A stretch of 36,985 nucleotides of DNA from the NCBI GenBank assembly GCA_012516855.1, contig JAAYWB010000028.1, positions 1-36,985 on the forward strand, read 5' to 3'. A program made the translations under genes and the position numbers. Source of the DNA: Candidatus Cloacimonadota bacterium. Lineage in GTDB: Bacteria > Cloacimonadota > Cloacimonadia > Cloacimonadales > Cloacimonadaceae. Positions 1-8,042 of this stretch are shown one piece after another (position 1 is the stretch's first letter; every line of letters begins with the position of its first letter). The notes beneath the pieces were generated by a model. It was not told where the DNA came from, searched no databases, and saw only the letters and a list, made by a program, of their open reading frames with translations.

Positions 1-1
1 A

Positions 2-124
2 AATATTGCCTACGCATCACTTGATGATGTTCAAAAAGCTCTTATTGATAGTTTCTCATACTTGGATAGCAACAGAGACATGGTCTCAAAATTGACCTAT
101 TTCAAATGGCTTAAATTAGATTAA
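2..124 (+). pseudogene. Transposase C-terminal fragment (partial at window start)
   Basis: The frame open from base 2 encodes 40 residues ending FKWLKLD before a TAA at 122-124. The rest of the gene lies outside the window. The tail (IAYASLDDVQKAL..., then an aromatic/Trp-rich end) resembles the C-terminus of IS630-type DDE transposases, but the family call is a weak resemblance. A terminal inverted repeat starts at the stop codon and matches one at the far end of the window next to a transposase start, which supports an IS origin more strongly than the protein does. Confidence 0.5.
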
Positions 125-144
125 TGAAAGCGATTTGGTATCAG
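121..144. repeat. IS right terminal inverted repeat
   Basis: Read on the minus strand, 144 to 121 matches the plus strand at 36847-36870 at 19 of 24 positions (shared core ATACCA..TCGCTT.CAT). This fits the two terminal inverted repeats of one IS family. It overlaps the stop codon of the transposase fragment, as is common in compact IS elements. The exact outer boundary and target duplication cannot be fixed from one window. Confidence 0.6.
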
Positions 145-253
145 GCGTTTGTTGGACGAGGAAAAAAGGGGCGCACAGACAGCCTTTACAAATATCGACG
201 TTCGGCTTTACCCACTTGATGTGAAATAGAGCTCCAAAAAGGGGAAAGGCAGC

Positions 254-769
254 TTATGAACGTAAACGCCGCAAGGCTTTGCCGCGCAGTTGCTTGACCC
301 GCTCCACGGAAATGCCCAGCCGGGAGGCCACTTCTTTCAAGGCAAGGCCTTCGTTCAGGGAAAGTTGAAGAACGCCGCGCTCGAGGTCGGGCATGGCTGA
401 CGGAAAAGTGATACTGGATTCAATTCGCGCATCCACCTGCTGTTTGTGATCAGCCAAATCCCTTTCCCCGAGCGGCTCCGTGTTTCGGACGGCTTTGTTT
501 TCCTGCTCAAGGGCGGCCAGCAGCCTTTTTTTTATCCAGTAGCCAGCATAGGTTCCAAACTTCAATCCCCTTTCGGGTTCAAAGTGTTCAGCGGCTTCCA
601 GCAGTCCCAGCAGGGCTTCCTGGCGCAGGTCCTCCAGCGGTAAGCCGCGGTTCTGGCAGTTTTTGGCGAAGCTGTAAGCCAGGCCGATGTTCTCGTTTAC
701 CAGTAAGTCCCTGTCCGCTTGGAGGTTGGAACAGGATTCCATTGCTTCAGCTTGGTTGATTTGATTCAT
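254..769 (-). CDS. Short sigma-70 family sigma factor
   Basis: A 171-residue sigma factor. Residues about 20-90 match sigma region 2, including the core-binding and -10-recognition helices (LEDLRQEALLGLLEAAEHF, then FGTYAGYWIKKRL). Residues about 122-171 form a region 4 helix-turn-helix (LKEVASRLGISVERVKQLR). Regions 1.1 and 3 are absent and only a short linker joins the two domains. I chose the ATG at 769 because GGAG lies 7 bases upstream; an in-frame TTG at 784 has no such site. The first codons overlap the 3' end of the histidine kinase gene (stop at 747), so the three genes form one regulatory operon. It could redirect RNA polymerase in response to the same signal as the two-component pair. 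Target promoters are unknown. Confidence 0.85.
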   Translation of the reverse strand: MNQINQAEAMESCSNLQADRDLLVNENIGLAYSFAKNCQNRGLPLEDLRQEALLGLLEAAEHFEPERGLKFGTYAGYWIKKRLLAALEQENKAVRNTEPLGERDLADHKQQVDARIESSITFPSAMPDLERGVLQLSLNEGLALKEVASRLGISVERVKQLRGKALRRLRS

Positions 770-2093
770 TCTTACGCTCCGCAAGCGGCGGAATACTTAT
801 CCTGAAAGTGGTGCCCCGCCCCATTTCGCTGCTCACGGAAATCTCGCCATGATGCAGCACCACGATATGCTTCACGATGGCCAAGCCGAGTCCGGTGCCG
901 CTGAAGTCGCGGTTGCGGCTGTTATCCGCCACGTAGAAACGCTCGAAGATTCTGTCCAGATGTTCATTTTGGATGCCCCGGCCGGTATCGGAGATTGTGA
1001 AGACTGTGTTTTCGCCTTCTTTGCCGACGTGGATCGTGATACCGCCAGTATCTGTATAACGGAGAGAGTTTTGCACCAGATTGATGAATATCTGTTCAAA
1101 GCGGAAAGGATCGCAGACCATCCGGTCCAGCCCCTCTTCGAGTTCCACGTTCAGGCTCAATTCCTTGGCTTGAATGTCCGGCTCCAGGATCAGACTGAGA
1201 TTGGCAAAGAATGGCTTCAGCTCGATTTGGCTTGCTTCCAGACGGGAAATGCTTTCCAGCCGGATAAGCTGTTCGAGGTCGCGGATCAGATGGATGAGAC
1301 GGTTGGTGTGGCTAAGGATTATTTTCTGGTGGCGGGTATGATCCTGCCCTGGAGAATCTTGCATCGCCTCCGTGAAGCCCTTGATGGCTGTGAGCGGGGT
1401 TCGCAGTTCGTGGGCAAGGTTCACGATGAAGTCTTTCTTCATCCGGGCTGTCCTTTCCATGGCGTCAATGTTGTGCAGGATAAAGACATAGCGCCGGTTA
1501 CCGACGCTGCGGCTGCTGGACAGCATGTAGCTATGGCCGGCGATGTTGAGAGAAAGGGGAAGCTGTTCCCCCGCGTTTCCGGAACTCAAGATGGCTTCCT
1601 GCAGCTCCGGATCGCGGATGATTTCGCGGTAAGACTGTTCGCGTGAGGAATCAAAGGCGGGAAATAACTTGTGAAACGGCGCGTTGGCCCAAAGCACGTT
1701 TCCGTCGTCATCCTGTGACCAGAGCGGGTCTTCCAGTGTGCCCAGAAGCAATCGCAATTCCGTGCGGTGAACTGCCAGATGCCCTATCGCTTGGTCGAAA
1801 GAGGCCAGCGCCTGGTTCAGTTTCTGCGCCAAATCGTGCAATTCAGAGGTTCTGAGCTCTCCAAACCTGAGCTTGCGTTCTTGGGGTTTTAGCTCTTCCG
1901 CGCGTTTCCAAAGATGCCGCAAATCCCGGTTTAGCCAGAAATGGACGAGGTACAGGGCAATGCCGGCGACCCCCGCGGAGACCGATATTAGCAGCCAAGT
2001 CCCGACGTCCAGAAAGGCCAGGACAGCGACCGCCGCCAGGATCACGACTCCAGCCAGCAGCAACAGGGTGCCAAGGCTTGTTTTATTCATCAC
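747..2093 (-). CDS. PhoR-type sensor histidine kinase
   Basis: A 448-residue membrane sensor kinase. Two adjacent hydrophobic segments (about 8-28 and 33-53) form an N-terminal membrane hairpin with almost no periplasmic loop. A PAS-like domain follows (about 112-210). The dimerisation/phosphotransfer helix carries HELRTP with the phospho-accepting His at 228. The ATPase domain has an N-box (Asn342), G1 (DTGRG, 369-373) and G2 (GTGLGLA, 399-405). Its start overlaps the response-regulator stop by 11 bases, so the pair is translationally coupled. The order regulator-kinase matches PhoB-PhoR and WalR-WalK layouts, but no phosphate genes or Pho boxes are visible, so the signal is not assigned. 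Confidence 0.93.
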   Translation of the reverse strand: MMNKTSLGTLLLLAGVVILAAVAVLAFLDVGTWLLISVSAGVAGIALYLVHFWLNRDLRHLWKRAEELKPQERKLRFGELRTSELHDLAQKLNQALASFDQAIGHLAVHRTELRLLLGTLEDPLWSQDDDGNVLWANAPFHKLFPAFDSSREQSYREIIRDPELQEAILSSGNAGEQLPLSLNIAGHSYMLSSSRSVGNRRYVFILHNIDAMERTARMKKDFIVNLAHELRTPLTAIKGFTEAMQDSPGQDHTRHQKIILSHTNRLIHLIRDLEQLIRLESISRLEASQIELKPFFANLSLILEPDIQAKELSLNVELEEGLDRMVCDPFRFEQIFINLVQNSLRYTDTGGITIHVGKEGENTVFTISDTGRGIQNEHLDRIFERFYVADNSRNRDFSGTGLGLAIVKHIVVLHHGEISVSSEMGRGTTFRISIPPLAERKNESNQPS

Positions 2094-2787
2094 TGCCGCT
2101 GCTTTGGTCGGGCTCGAACTTATAACCGACGCCGCGAATGTTTTTTACCATATAGGCTTGGTCACCCAGTTTTTCTCGCAGATTGCGGATGTGGACGTCC
2201 ACTGTGCGTTCCAGCACAATCTTGTCGTTGCCCCAGAGATGGTCAAGGATTTGGCTGCGTTTGAACACCCAGCCCGGACGGCGTGTAAGCAACTGTAGTA
2301 TTTTGAATTCTGTGAGGGTTAGGTCCACTCTGTGATCGCGGATCCTGGCTTCGTAACGGTTAAAATCGAGCCGGAAATCGCTGTTGATGTTGAGCACGTT
2401 GCGCGAACTTTCCCATCCGCTGCGGCGGAGGACGGCCTTTACCCTGGCCAGAAGTTCTTTGCTGTCAAAGGGTTTGGTGATATAGTCGTCCGCTCCGAAT
2501 TCCAGGCCGCGCACCTTGTCCTCAATGTCGCTGCGGGCAGTGAGCATGATGATGGGGACGTTTTCCCAGGCTGGATTGCTCTTGATGCGGCGGCAGGCCT
2601 CCAAACCGTCCAAATCGGGCAGCATCAGGTCCAGCAGGATCAGTTCCGGCAATTCCTGCCGCAATCTGTCTAGCAGGTCCTGCGCCCGGGTGAATCCCAA
2701 GGTGCTGTATCCTTCCGTTTCGAGCTTCATGCAGACCAGTTCCAGGATGTCGGTCTCATCTTCAGTAACGAATATCTGTTTGCTCAT
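2083..2787 (-). CDS. OmpR/PhoB-family response regulator
   Basis: A 234-residue transcription factor. The receiver domain (1-120) has the acidic pocket (E10-D11), phospho-acceptor Asp53 (LLDLMLPD), Thr83 and Lys105 (ITKPF). The C-terminal half (about 135-230) is an OmpR-type winged helix (LTLTEFKILQLLTRRPG, then RTVDVHIRNLREKLG and RGVGYKFEP). It is the first gene of the regulator-kinase-sigma operon and is preceded by AGGA about 10 bases before the ATG. It is PhoB-like by architecture; regulon unknown. Confidence 0.93.
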   Translation of the reverse strand: MSKQIFVTEDETDILELVCMKLETEGYSTLGFTRAQDLLDRLRQELPELILLDLMLPDLDGLEACRRIKSNPAWENVPIIMLTARSDIEDKVRGLEFGADDYITKPFDSKELLARVKAVLRRSGWESSRNVLNINSDFRLDFNRYEARIRDHRVDLTLTEFKILQLLTRRPGWVFKRSQILDHLWGNDKIVLERTVDVHIRNLREKLGDQAYMVKNIRGVGYKFEPDQSSGSDE

Positions 2788-2838
2788 GGGCTTGTCTTCC
2801 TAAAAGCCAGTTTTGGCGGAAAGTGTTTTCTGGCAAGG

Positions 2839-2879
2839 AAAAACGCCCCTTTTTCGGTTAATTTTTCTTAACAGGGGCG
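2839..2879 (-). terminator. Rho-independent terminator for the 649-residue secreted protein gene
   Basis: On the minus strand CGCCCCT (2879-2873) pairs with AGGGGCG (850-844 of the 2.8 kb block), with a nested GTTAA/TTAAC hairpin inside, followed directly by TTTTT (2843-2839). It lies about 100 bases downstream of the stop at 2979 and upstream of the response regulator, so it separates the two transcripts. Confidence 0.65.
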
Positions 2880-2978
2880 GAAAGCGTGCATCCGCCTGGA
2901 ATTGGCTGACAGCTCTTTAAGCGAGAACTTGTGTCTCCCTATTGCGGGACATTGTGTCAGGCTGCACTTACATGATCA

Positions 2979-4928
2979 TTACTTGATGAATAAGCCTTTC
3001 AGCAGGCTGACCTGGCCACCTGTCCTCAAACTGAGGAAGAAGACACCACTTTCGCGCAGGCCAAGGCTTCGCGGGTCAATCGTGATCTCGTTAGTGCCGG
3101 CAATCACGGCACAGTCACGTTGGCCCAGTTTCTGTCCTTTGGCGTTGTAGAGCGTAACGCACGCTGTAGAGGAATTTTTGCCAACAAAGGACAGCGTCGC
3201 CGTGCCTGAGAAAGGATTGGGCGTGAGGCGGGGCGCCGCTTCCACTGAAGGAAGGATGGGATCGTCAGCCGCGACTATGGTGACCGTCACTGAGTTCGAG
3301 GGATCGGAGTAGTTGTCCCCGTAGCGGGCTTTCACATAGAATTCGTGAGTGCCGCTGCCAAGGTCGGTGACAGTGTAGGTGAGGACGTCTCCAGCGACGG
3401 TCTGGGTGAGTTCGTCATTCATGAGAATGCAGTATTGATCGGGTTCGACGTAGGGAGAGGGATACTGCCAGCTTAGTATGACGCTGGACGGCGGCTGCTG
3501 TTCAGCGGTAAGGTATCGCGGGGGCAAAAATTGCGGTCCGAGGCTGCCGTTGCCGTTGATCCGCATGGCGTAGATATCGAAACCCGAGTAACCTTGTTCC
3601 CAGCTCAAAACACACCAATTGTCGGGATGGTGGTCGCAATCGAAGTGCTGCTTGGGATCGGTTGTTTGGGCAACGCCCACCTGGCTAGAATCCCAGGCAA
3701 AATCGCCCGAAGAAGTCCAACAGGAGGCGTAGAGGTTTGCTCCCCTTTCATAGAGAAAAACCGCGCCTTGCGTGGTCCAGTGGGCGGCGATGGTGTTGCA
3801 TGATTCCCCGCCGATGTTCACTATGGTTGGCCCGGCCTGGCCCCAGAGACAGTCTCCGCTGAAACTCATCAGTTGCCGTGCGAGGCCAAAGTTGTTCTGG
3901 TCGGCATCGGTTTCGCGGTAAAAGACGTAAACCTGCTGATTGGCGGCATCCACGGCGACTTCCGGATAGAATTGCTGTTTTGGGAGACTAACGTTCACGA
4001 GGCTGCCGTTCAAGCCCATGGTGGCGTTTCCCTGCGAGTCGATGCGCTGGCAATAGACGTCGTTGTCCAGGTTGCTGTCGCGATCATCATACCAGGCCAG
4101 CACTGCGCCCCCGGCTCCGTCTCCGACAAAGGGGATGAGCTGTTCCCAAGAGGGAATCCCGCCGGCTTCGGTTGCGGAAACGGTCCAGGGAAATGTTCCG
4201 TCGGGAGTGCCCTTCATCACGAGGATGTGGCGCGTGGGCGACCAAAAAGGACCGGTATCGTGAAAAAGCTTGAGCAGTATGTCGTTACCTTCGCTCTGGA
4301 TGATCTGCGGCCAGGTATAGCTGCCTTCGGTGGCTGTGAAAGTGGTGCCCCATTCGCCCCAAAGCTTCTGCCCATCGGCGCTGAGGCGGTTGATCACGAC
4401 GGATGTGACCGCGCCCAGGCGCTGCCAGGCAAAGTAGCTGCTGCCGTCAGCGGAGCAAAAGCAGACGGGCGACATGTTGCCGTAATCAGCGTTGGTGTCA
4501 TTCGACAGGGCGATGCCGTCGGCGCCCCAGAGGAATTCGCCCGCGGGGTTGATCTTGTAGGCCACCACGTTATTTACACCGGCATTGCGGATGTCCTGGA
4601 AGACAATGATGGCGTTGCCTTCGGTATCCACGCCGAGGTCGTATTCGGTGAGCCAACTCATTTGGGTATGAGAACTTATTAGCAGGCTCTCCGTCCAGAT
4701 GCGGTTTCCGTAGATATCGAAGAGGTCAAGATAAACCCTGTAACCGCCGGATTGGTTGTCAAAACGGCAGATGTAGGTGTTGCCGTTGGGCACGATGGCC
4801 ACCTTGGGTATCACCTGTTCGGCATCGAAACCGGCAATGATGGAGGGAGCGTATGGATCGGTGCTCCATTGCGCGCAGAGGGCTGCCGCTAAGACACAGG
4901 CAGCAATACAAAGAACAATGTGTTTCAT
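2979..4928 (-). CDS. Secreted protein with C-terminal sorting domain
   Basis: A 649-residue exported protein of unknown function. A signal peptide covers about 1-19 (cleavage near LCAQ). The body (about 25-460) has repeated short blades of the form G-x-x-x-W (GNRIW, GEFLWG, GQKLWG, GDCLWG, GDFAW), suggesting a beta-propeller-like fold. Residues about 470-555 look like a fibronectin type III domain. The last ~80 residues (LTPNPFSGTATLSF, VTLYNAKGQKL, FFLSLRTGG...LLKGLFIK) are a T9SS/FlgD-Ig-like sorting domain, used in FCB-group bacteria for cell-surface delivery. It is monocistronic and has its own terminator. The 16.4-19.2 kb gene has a similar body and tail. Confidence 0.85.
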   Translation of the reverse strand: MKHIVLCIAACVLAAALCAQWSTDPYAPSIIAGFDAEQVIPKVAIVPNGNTYICRFDNQSGGYRVYLDLFDIYGNRIWTESLLISSHTQMSWLTEYDLGVDTEGNAIIVFQDIRNAGVNNVVAYKINPAGEFLWGADGIALSNDTNADYGNMSPVCFCSADGSSYFAWQRLGAVTSVVINRLSADGQKLWGEWGTTFTATEGSYTWPQIIQSEGNDILLKLFHDTGPFWSPTRHILVMKGTPDGTFPWTVSATEAGGIPSWEQLIPFVGDGAGGAVLAWYDDRDSNLDNDVYCQRIDSQGNATMGLNGSLVNVSLPKQQFYPEVAVDAANQQVYVFYRETDADQNNFGLARQLMSFSGDCLWGQAGPTIVNIGGESCNTIAAHWTTQGAVFLYERGANLYASCWTSSGDFAWDSSQVGVAQTTDPKQHFDCDHHPDNWCVLSWEQGYSGFDIYAMRINGNGSLGPQFLPPRYLTAEQQPPSSVILSWQYPSPYVEPDQYCILMNDELTQTVAGDVLTYTVTDLGSGTHEFYVKARYGDNYSDPSNSVTVTIVAADDPILPSVEAAPRLTPNPFSGTATLSFVGKNSSTACVTLYNAKGQKLGQRDCAVIAGTNEITIDPRSLGLRESGVFFLSLRTGGQVSLLKGLFIK

Positions 4929-5095
4929 GCTACACCTCGATTAATAGAATGACTCCATTATTTGCTTTGGGGGATTTTTAGTCAAGGTATATTTGGCTCT
5001 ATTTCAAACCGGGCGTGTAACTCGTTCTTTTCCAGCCTGGTAGGCGTCATACGAAAGTGGTGTTCGGCAGCCGGTTTACCGATGCGGAGTGCTCT

Positions 5096-5245
5096 GGCCG
5101 TTAAGGCCCTTTCCTGTCCCAAAGACGCGCCTCCCGCATAATGCCCGTATTTGATGTGGGAATCTCGAGAGAGGCATGGGAGAGGGATGAAATCGAGCGT
5201 TAAGGGTGTGGCTGGCTGGAAATAGTGGAAGGTAAGCAGTTACGA
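5096..5245. repeat. Nested-palindrome dispersed repeat, copy A
   Basis: Shares the order GGCCGTTAAGGCCCTTTCCTG, GCGCCTCCCG, ATGCCCGTATTTGATG, GGCATGGGAGAGGGATG with copies at 19563-19730 and 28510-28680. In this copy the outer 3' arm is degraded (TTAAGGGTGTGGCTGG in place of CTCAGGGCCTGGCC) and so is the inner right arm. It is the most diverged of the three direct matches. Confidence 0.7.
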
Positions 5246-5347
5246 CTCTCCTCTACGAGCCCGTAGGGCGGCAGGCCATGGCGAGGGTGTGCAATGAGCG
5301 AAGCGAACGGAACCCCTCGACAATGGATTCTCTTAGCCCCTTGTGGA

Positions 5348-5377
5348 CGACAGAAATGCCGGGATTGATTTCTGTCG
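5348..5377. repeat. Perfect 10-bp inverted repeat
   Basis: CGACAGAAAT (5348-5357) and ATTTCTGTCG (5368-5377) are exact reverse complements around a 10-base loop. No T-tract follows on either strand, so it does not look like a terminator. Confidence 0.7.
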
Positions 5378-5425
5378 CTCTCCGGGCTAACTTGCCCGAC
5401 CTGAAAAGAGCTGAAAGACAGGAAC

Positions 5426-5453
5426 AAAAAAAGGCCGGACCAGTTGGCCCGGC
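5426..5453 (-). terminator. Rho-independent terminator for the lipoprotein gene
   Basis: On the minus strand a GC-rich hairpin (GCCGGGCC, loop, GGTCCGGC; 5453-5434) is followed by seven T residues (5432-5426). It sits 20 bases past the lipoprotein stop at 5474. Confidence 0.85.
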
Positions 5454-5473
5454 TGATTTGAGGAGAGATATTA

Positions 5474-6040
5474 TTAGTTCACAGCCACCCGGATGGCGTT
5501 CAGATGGACGTTATAGCCGCCGCTGACCTTGACGTAGCCGTTGTTTTTGGTGCTCAGGTCCGTTATCCTGGCCTTTATCCACCAGCCGCCGCTGGTTTCC
5601 GCGAGGGTTTGCGGCGCGCGGTAAAAACCGTTAGGATCGGTGAGTTGCAGGAAGAAAACCTCTTTATCCAAAACGAGGTCGCTGCTTTTGGCGATACGGG
5701 TTTTGGAAAAGTGGCTGGTCCAGACCTGCTGACTGTCGAGCAGCCTCAGGAAGCGGCCCTGGTTGTTGTGGTCCGGTGTGGGAAGGCTTTGCATCCTGCC
5801 CAGTGACGCGAACACAAAGGGCTGGGTGGTGAGGGGCTGTTCCATCACGAAATATTCGTCAACCCGCACGAAATGGGCGTCGGTGCCAGCGTCCGGCACC
5901 TGCGAACTGCTAGCCGGCTGGGCCACCACGGCGGGATTCGGCAGAGCGGAATTGAGCCAGGAATTAGGGCTGCAGGCCGAGATGGCCAAGGCCGCCGCAA
6001 GCGCGATCAGGACGGCAAAGTGTCTATAAATTTTAGTCAT
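5474..6040 (-). CDS. Putative lipoprotein, function unknown
   Basis: A 188-residue protein with a type II signal peptide: positive start, hydrophobic stretch about 8-20, and lipobox I-S-A-C with Cys23 as the expected lipidated residue. The mature part begins with a Pro/Ser/Ala-rich linker, then about 130 residues without a family I recognise (many aromatic and Val residues, ending VHLNAIRVAVN, which suggests a beta-rich domain). A strong ribosome site (AGGGAGG) precedes the ATG and a terminator follows. It lies 80 bases downstream of rmlB and may have its own promoter (TATATAGTT in that gap). Confidence 0.75.
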   Translation of the reverse strand: MTKIYRHFAVLIALAAALAISACSPNSWLNSALPNPAVVAQPASSSQVPDAGTDAHFVRVDEYFVMEQPLTTQPFVFASLGRMQSLPTPDHNNQGRFLRLLDSQQVWTSHFSKTRIAKSSDLVLDKEVFFLQLTDPNGFYRAPQTLAETSGGWWIKARITDLSTKNNGYVKVSGGYNVHLNAIRVAVN

Positions 6041-6123
6041 TATGTCACACCTCCCTTCAGAAAGGTCTTTTTAACTATATAACCCGGTTCGGCCGGAAAT
6101 CCTGCGCCGGATTTTTGGGGCGT

Positions 6124-7194
6124 TCAGTTTCCCAGTCCCAGCCGCTGCTGCTGGTATTTCTTGCTCTGGATGGCGCGCCACCAGTCTTCGTGCTCCAGAT
6201 ACCAGAGCACGGTCTTGCGGATGCCGGTTTCAAAGGTTTCCTTTGGCACCCAGCCCAGTTCCCTGCTAATTTTGTCGGCGTCGATGGCGTAGCGGAGGTC
6301 ATGGCCGGGACGGTCGGCGACGTAAGTGATTAGTTCCGTGTAAGATGAAAGCTTGTCGGAAGGCCGGAGTTCATCCAGCAGCCGGCAGATGGTGGTAACG
6401 ATTTCGATGTTTTTCATCTCGTTGTGGCCGCCGATATTGTAGGTTTCGCCCAGTTTTCCGGAGCGGATGATGGTGTTGATGGCGTCGCAGTGGTCGCGCA
6501 CATAAAGCCAGTCCCTTACGTTGAGTCCCTTACCGTAAACAGGCAAGGGTTTGTGTTCCAGGCAGTTGAGAATCATCAAGGGAATCAGTTTTTCCGGGAA
6601 CTGGTAGCCGCCGTAGTTGTTTGAGCAGTTGGAGAGCAGCACCGGCAGGCCGAAGGTGCGGTGCCAGGCGCGCACCAGATGGTCGGAACCAGCTTTGGAA
6701 GCTGAATAGGGTGAGGACGGGTCGTAGGGCGTGCTTTCCGTGAAGAGGCCTTCGTCGCCCAGGGAGCCGAAAACCTCGTCGGTGGAGACGTGATGGAAGC
6801 GGAAAGCCTTTTTGCCCGTTTCATCCAGACCGCGCCAGTAACGCAGGGCACAATCCAGCATCACGGCGGTTCCCAGAACGTTGGTATTGATGAACTCCAT
6901 AGGCCCGTCGATGGAACGGTCCACGTGGGATTCTGCGGCAAAATTGACCACGGTATCGGGCTGGAATTCAGCGAATACCCGGGCCACTGCTTCGGAGTCG
7001 CAAATATCAGCTTTTACAAAGCGATAGCGCTCCGGAAAGGCTGTTTCGATCTCAACCAGGCTGTCCAGATTGCCGGCATAGGTGAGTTTGTCAAAGTTGA
7101 GCACGCTGCCCTGGAAATCAGGGTCTTCAAAGAGGTGGTGGATGTAGTTGGCGCCGATGAAGCCAGCGCCTCCGGTCACGATAATCCTGTTCAT
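6124..7194 (-). CDS. rmlB: dTDP-glucose 4,6-dehydratase
   Basis: A 356-residue extended short-chain dehydrogenase that converts dTDP-glucose to dTDP-4-keto-6-deoxyglucose, the second step of dTDP-rhamnose synthesis. The NAD-binding GGAGFIG is at 8-14, the catalytic Thr138-Asp139-Glu140 ([11 protein letters not shown]) and Tyr163-x3-Lys167 (SPYSASK) are intact, and length matches the family. The ATG at 7194 is chosen over an upstream in-frame start because it begins the Rossmann fold, has AAGGA upstream, and overlaps the last stop of the parB reading frame (ATGA). No rmlA, rmlC or rmlD gene is in the window. Confidence 0.95.
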   Translation of the reverse strand: MNRIIVTGGAGFIGANYIHHLFEDPDFQGSVLNFDKLTYAGNLDSLVEIETAFPERYRFVKADICDSEAVARVFAEFQPDTVVNFAAESHVDRSIDGPMEFINTNVLGTAVMLDCALRYWRGLDETGKKAFRFHHVSTDEVFGSLGDEGLFTESTPYDPSSPYSASKAGSDHLVRAWHRTFGLPVLLSNCSNNYGGYQFPEKLIPLMILNCLEHKPLPVYGKGLNVRDWLYVRDHCDAINTIIRSGKLGETYNIGGHNEMKNIEIVTTICRLLDELRPSDKLSSYTELITYVADRPGHDLRYAIDADKISRELGWVPKETFETGIRKTVLWYLEHEDWWRAIQSKKYQQQRLGLGN

Positions 7195-7460
7195 ATGTCC
7201 TTCCTTATTAGTTTTAGCAGTTCCTGTAGCCGGGCCAGTTCTTCCGCGCTGGAATAGCTGAGGGTGATTTTGCCTTTGGCTGCCTGTCCGCTTACCCTGG
7301 CTTTCAGGCCAAATGCTCCGCTCAGTTCGCGTTCCAGGCTTTGGGACCATTCCCGGTCGGCAGGCGCTTCCTTTGCCTGGCTGGGGGCGTAGGTTTTGGC
7401 TTTGGCCTCCGCCTGGCGGACGTTGAGCCTGTATTGTATAATATATTGCGCGAAAAGGGG
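7191..7460 (-). pseudogene. parB: ParB C-terminal part beyond an in-frame stop
   Basis: Directly after the TAA at 7463-7461 the same reading frame stays open for 89 codons to a TGA at 7193-7191, which overlaps the rmlB start. The translation is plainly Par[20 protein letters not shown] matches the conserved LSVR-x-x-E segment after the helix-turn-helix domain. It ends in a typical ~50-residue C-terminal dimerisation domain ([16 protein letters not shown]... through [10 protein letters not shown]). There is no frameshift or other stop. Whether this part is translated depends on whether the TAA is real, suppressed or a sequence error. Confidence 0.85.
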
Positions 7461-8042
7461 TTACAACTCCGGCTCTACCGCCAAAACAGCCCGCGCGTGC
7501 CCGGGGCTGAGGAGGCCGGAGGAGACCATTGACTGCACTTCCAACGGCAGTTTGAGCAAGCGGATGCTGTTAGATACTGTGGCGCGGTCGCGCGAAACGA
7601 TTTGCGCCACTTCCTGATGGGTGAGTTTGAAATCGTCCGCCAGAGTCTGATAGGCACAGGCTTCCTCGATCGGGTCGAGGTCCTCACGCTGGACGTTTTC
7701 CACGATGGCGAGCTGGAGCTGTTCTTTCTGGCTAACGCTGCGGATCACCACCGGAACGGATTCCAGGCCCGCCAGCCGCGCTGCTTGCAGGCGCCTTTCG
7801 CCGGCGATAAGCTCATAATCCGAAGCGGCGGTTTTGTTCACTATCAGCGGCTGGATGATGCCGTTGGCCTTGATGGATTCAGCCAGTTCCTGCAAGGCGT
7901 CGGGATCGAAAACCCGGCGGGGCTGGTAAGGATTGGTCTTGATCTGTTCGATGGGCAGGGTGCCCAGGTTTGATCCGGTTTCCGGCCTGTCCTGAGCCTG
8001 GGGGATCAGGGCGCTCAAACCACGTCCGAGGCGTTCGTTCAT
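7461..8042 (-). CDS. parB: Chromosome-partitioning protein ParB, truncated by an in-frame TAA
   Basis: ParB binds parS sites, loads CTP-dependent clamps and stimulates ParA. The 193 codons before the TAA carry the N-terminal LGRGLSALI box, the CTP-binding motifs GERR (81-84) and ENVQRED (115-121), and the helix-turn-helix (about 139-165). Frame continuity shows that the full protein should be 283 residues (8042 to 7191). The stop replaces residue 194, where a CAA (Gln) differing by one base would restore it. The product as written lacks the C-terminal dimerisation domain. The start overlaps the parA stop by ATGA. Confidence 0.9.
   Translation of the reverse strand: MNERLGRGLSALIPQAQDRPETGSNLGTLPIEQIKTNPYQPRRVFDPDALQELAESIKANGIIQPLIVNKTAASDYELIAGERRLQAARLAGLESVPVVIRSVSQKEQLQLAIVENVQREDLDPIEEACAYQTLADDFKLTHQEVAQIVSRDRATVSNSIRLLKLPLEVQSMVSSGLLSPGHARAVLAVEPEL

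Larger units (their letters stand above)
4929..5473. other. Non-coding spacer rich in palindromic repeats
   Basis: No convincing gene is visible. The spacer holds a nested-palindrome dispersed repeat (5096-5245), a perfect 10-bp hairpin (5348-5377), the recurring motif TTTCAAACCGGGCGTGTAA (about 5004-5022), and the terminator of the lipoprotein gene at its right end. Short open frames here are repeat-derived and lack ribosome binding sites. Confidence 0.7.

Noticed and set aside
849-1646. 265-codon plus-strand frame over the histidine kinase
   Set aside because: It is a shadow of the kinase gene. No ribosome site and no recognisable domain.
2788-2838. Pho box upstream of the PhoB-like regulator
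   Set aside because: No CTGTCAT-type direct repeats are present, so a phosphate role is not supported.
7195-7350. N-terminal extension of rmlB
   Set aside because: It runs in a different frame over the ParB C-terminus. The Rossmann fold starts at the ATG at 7194.
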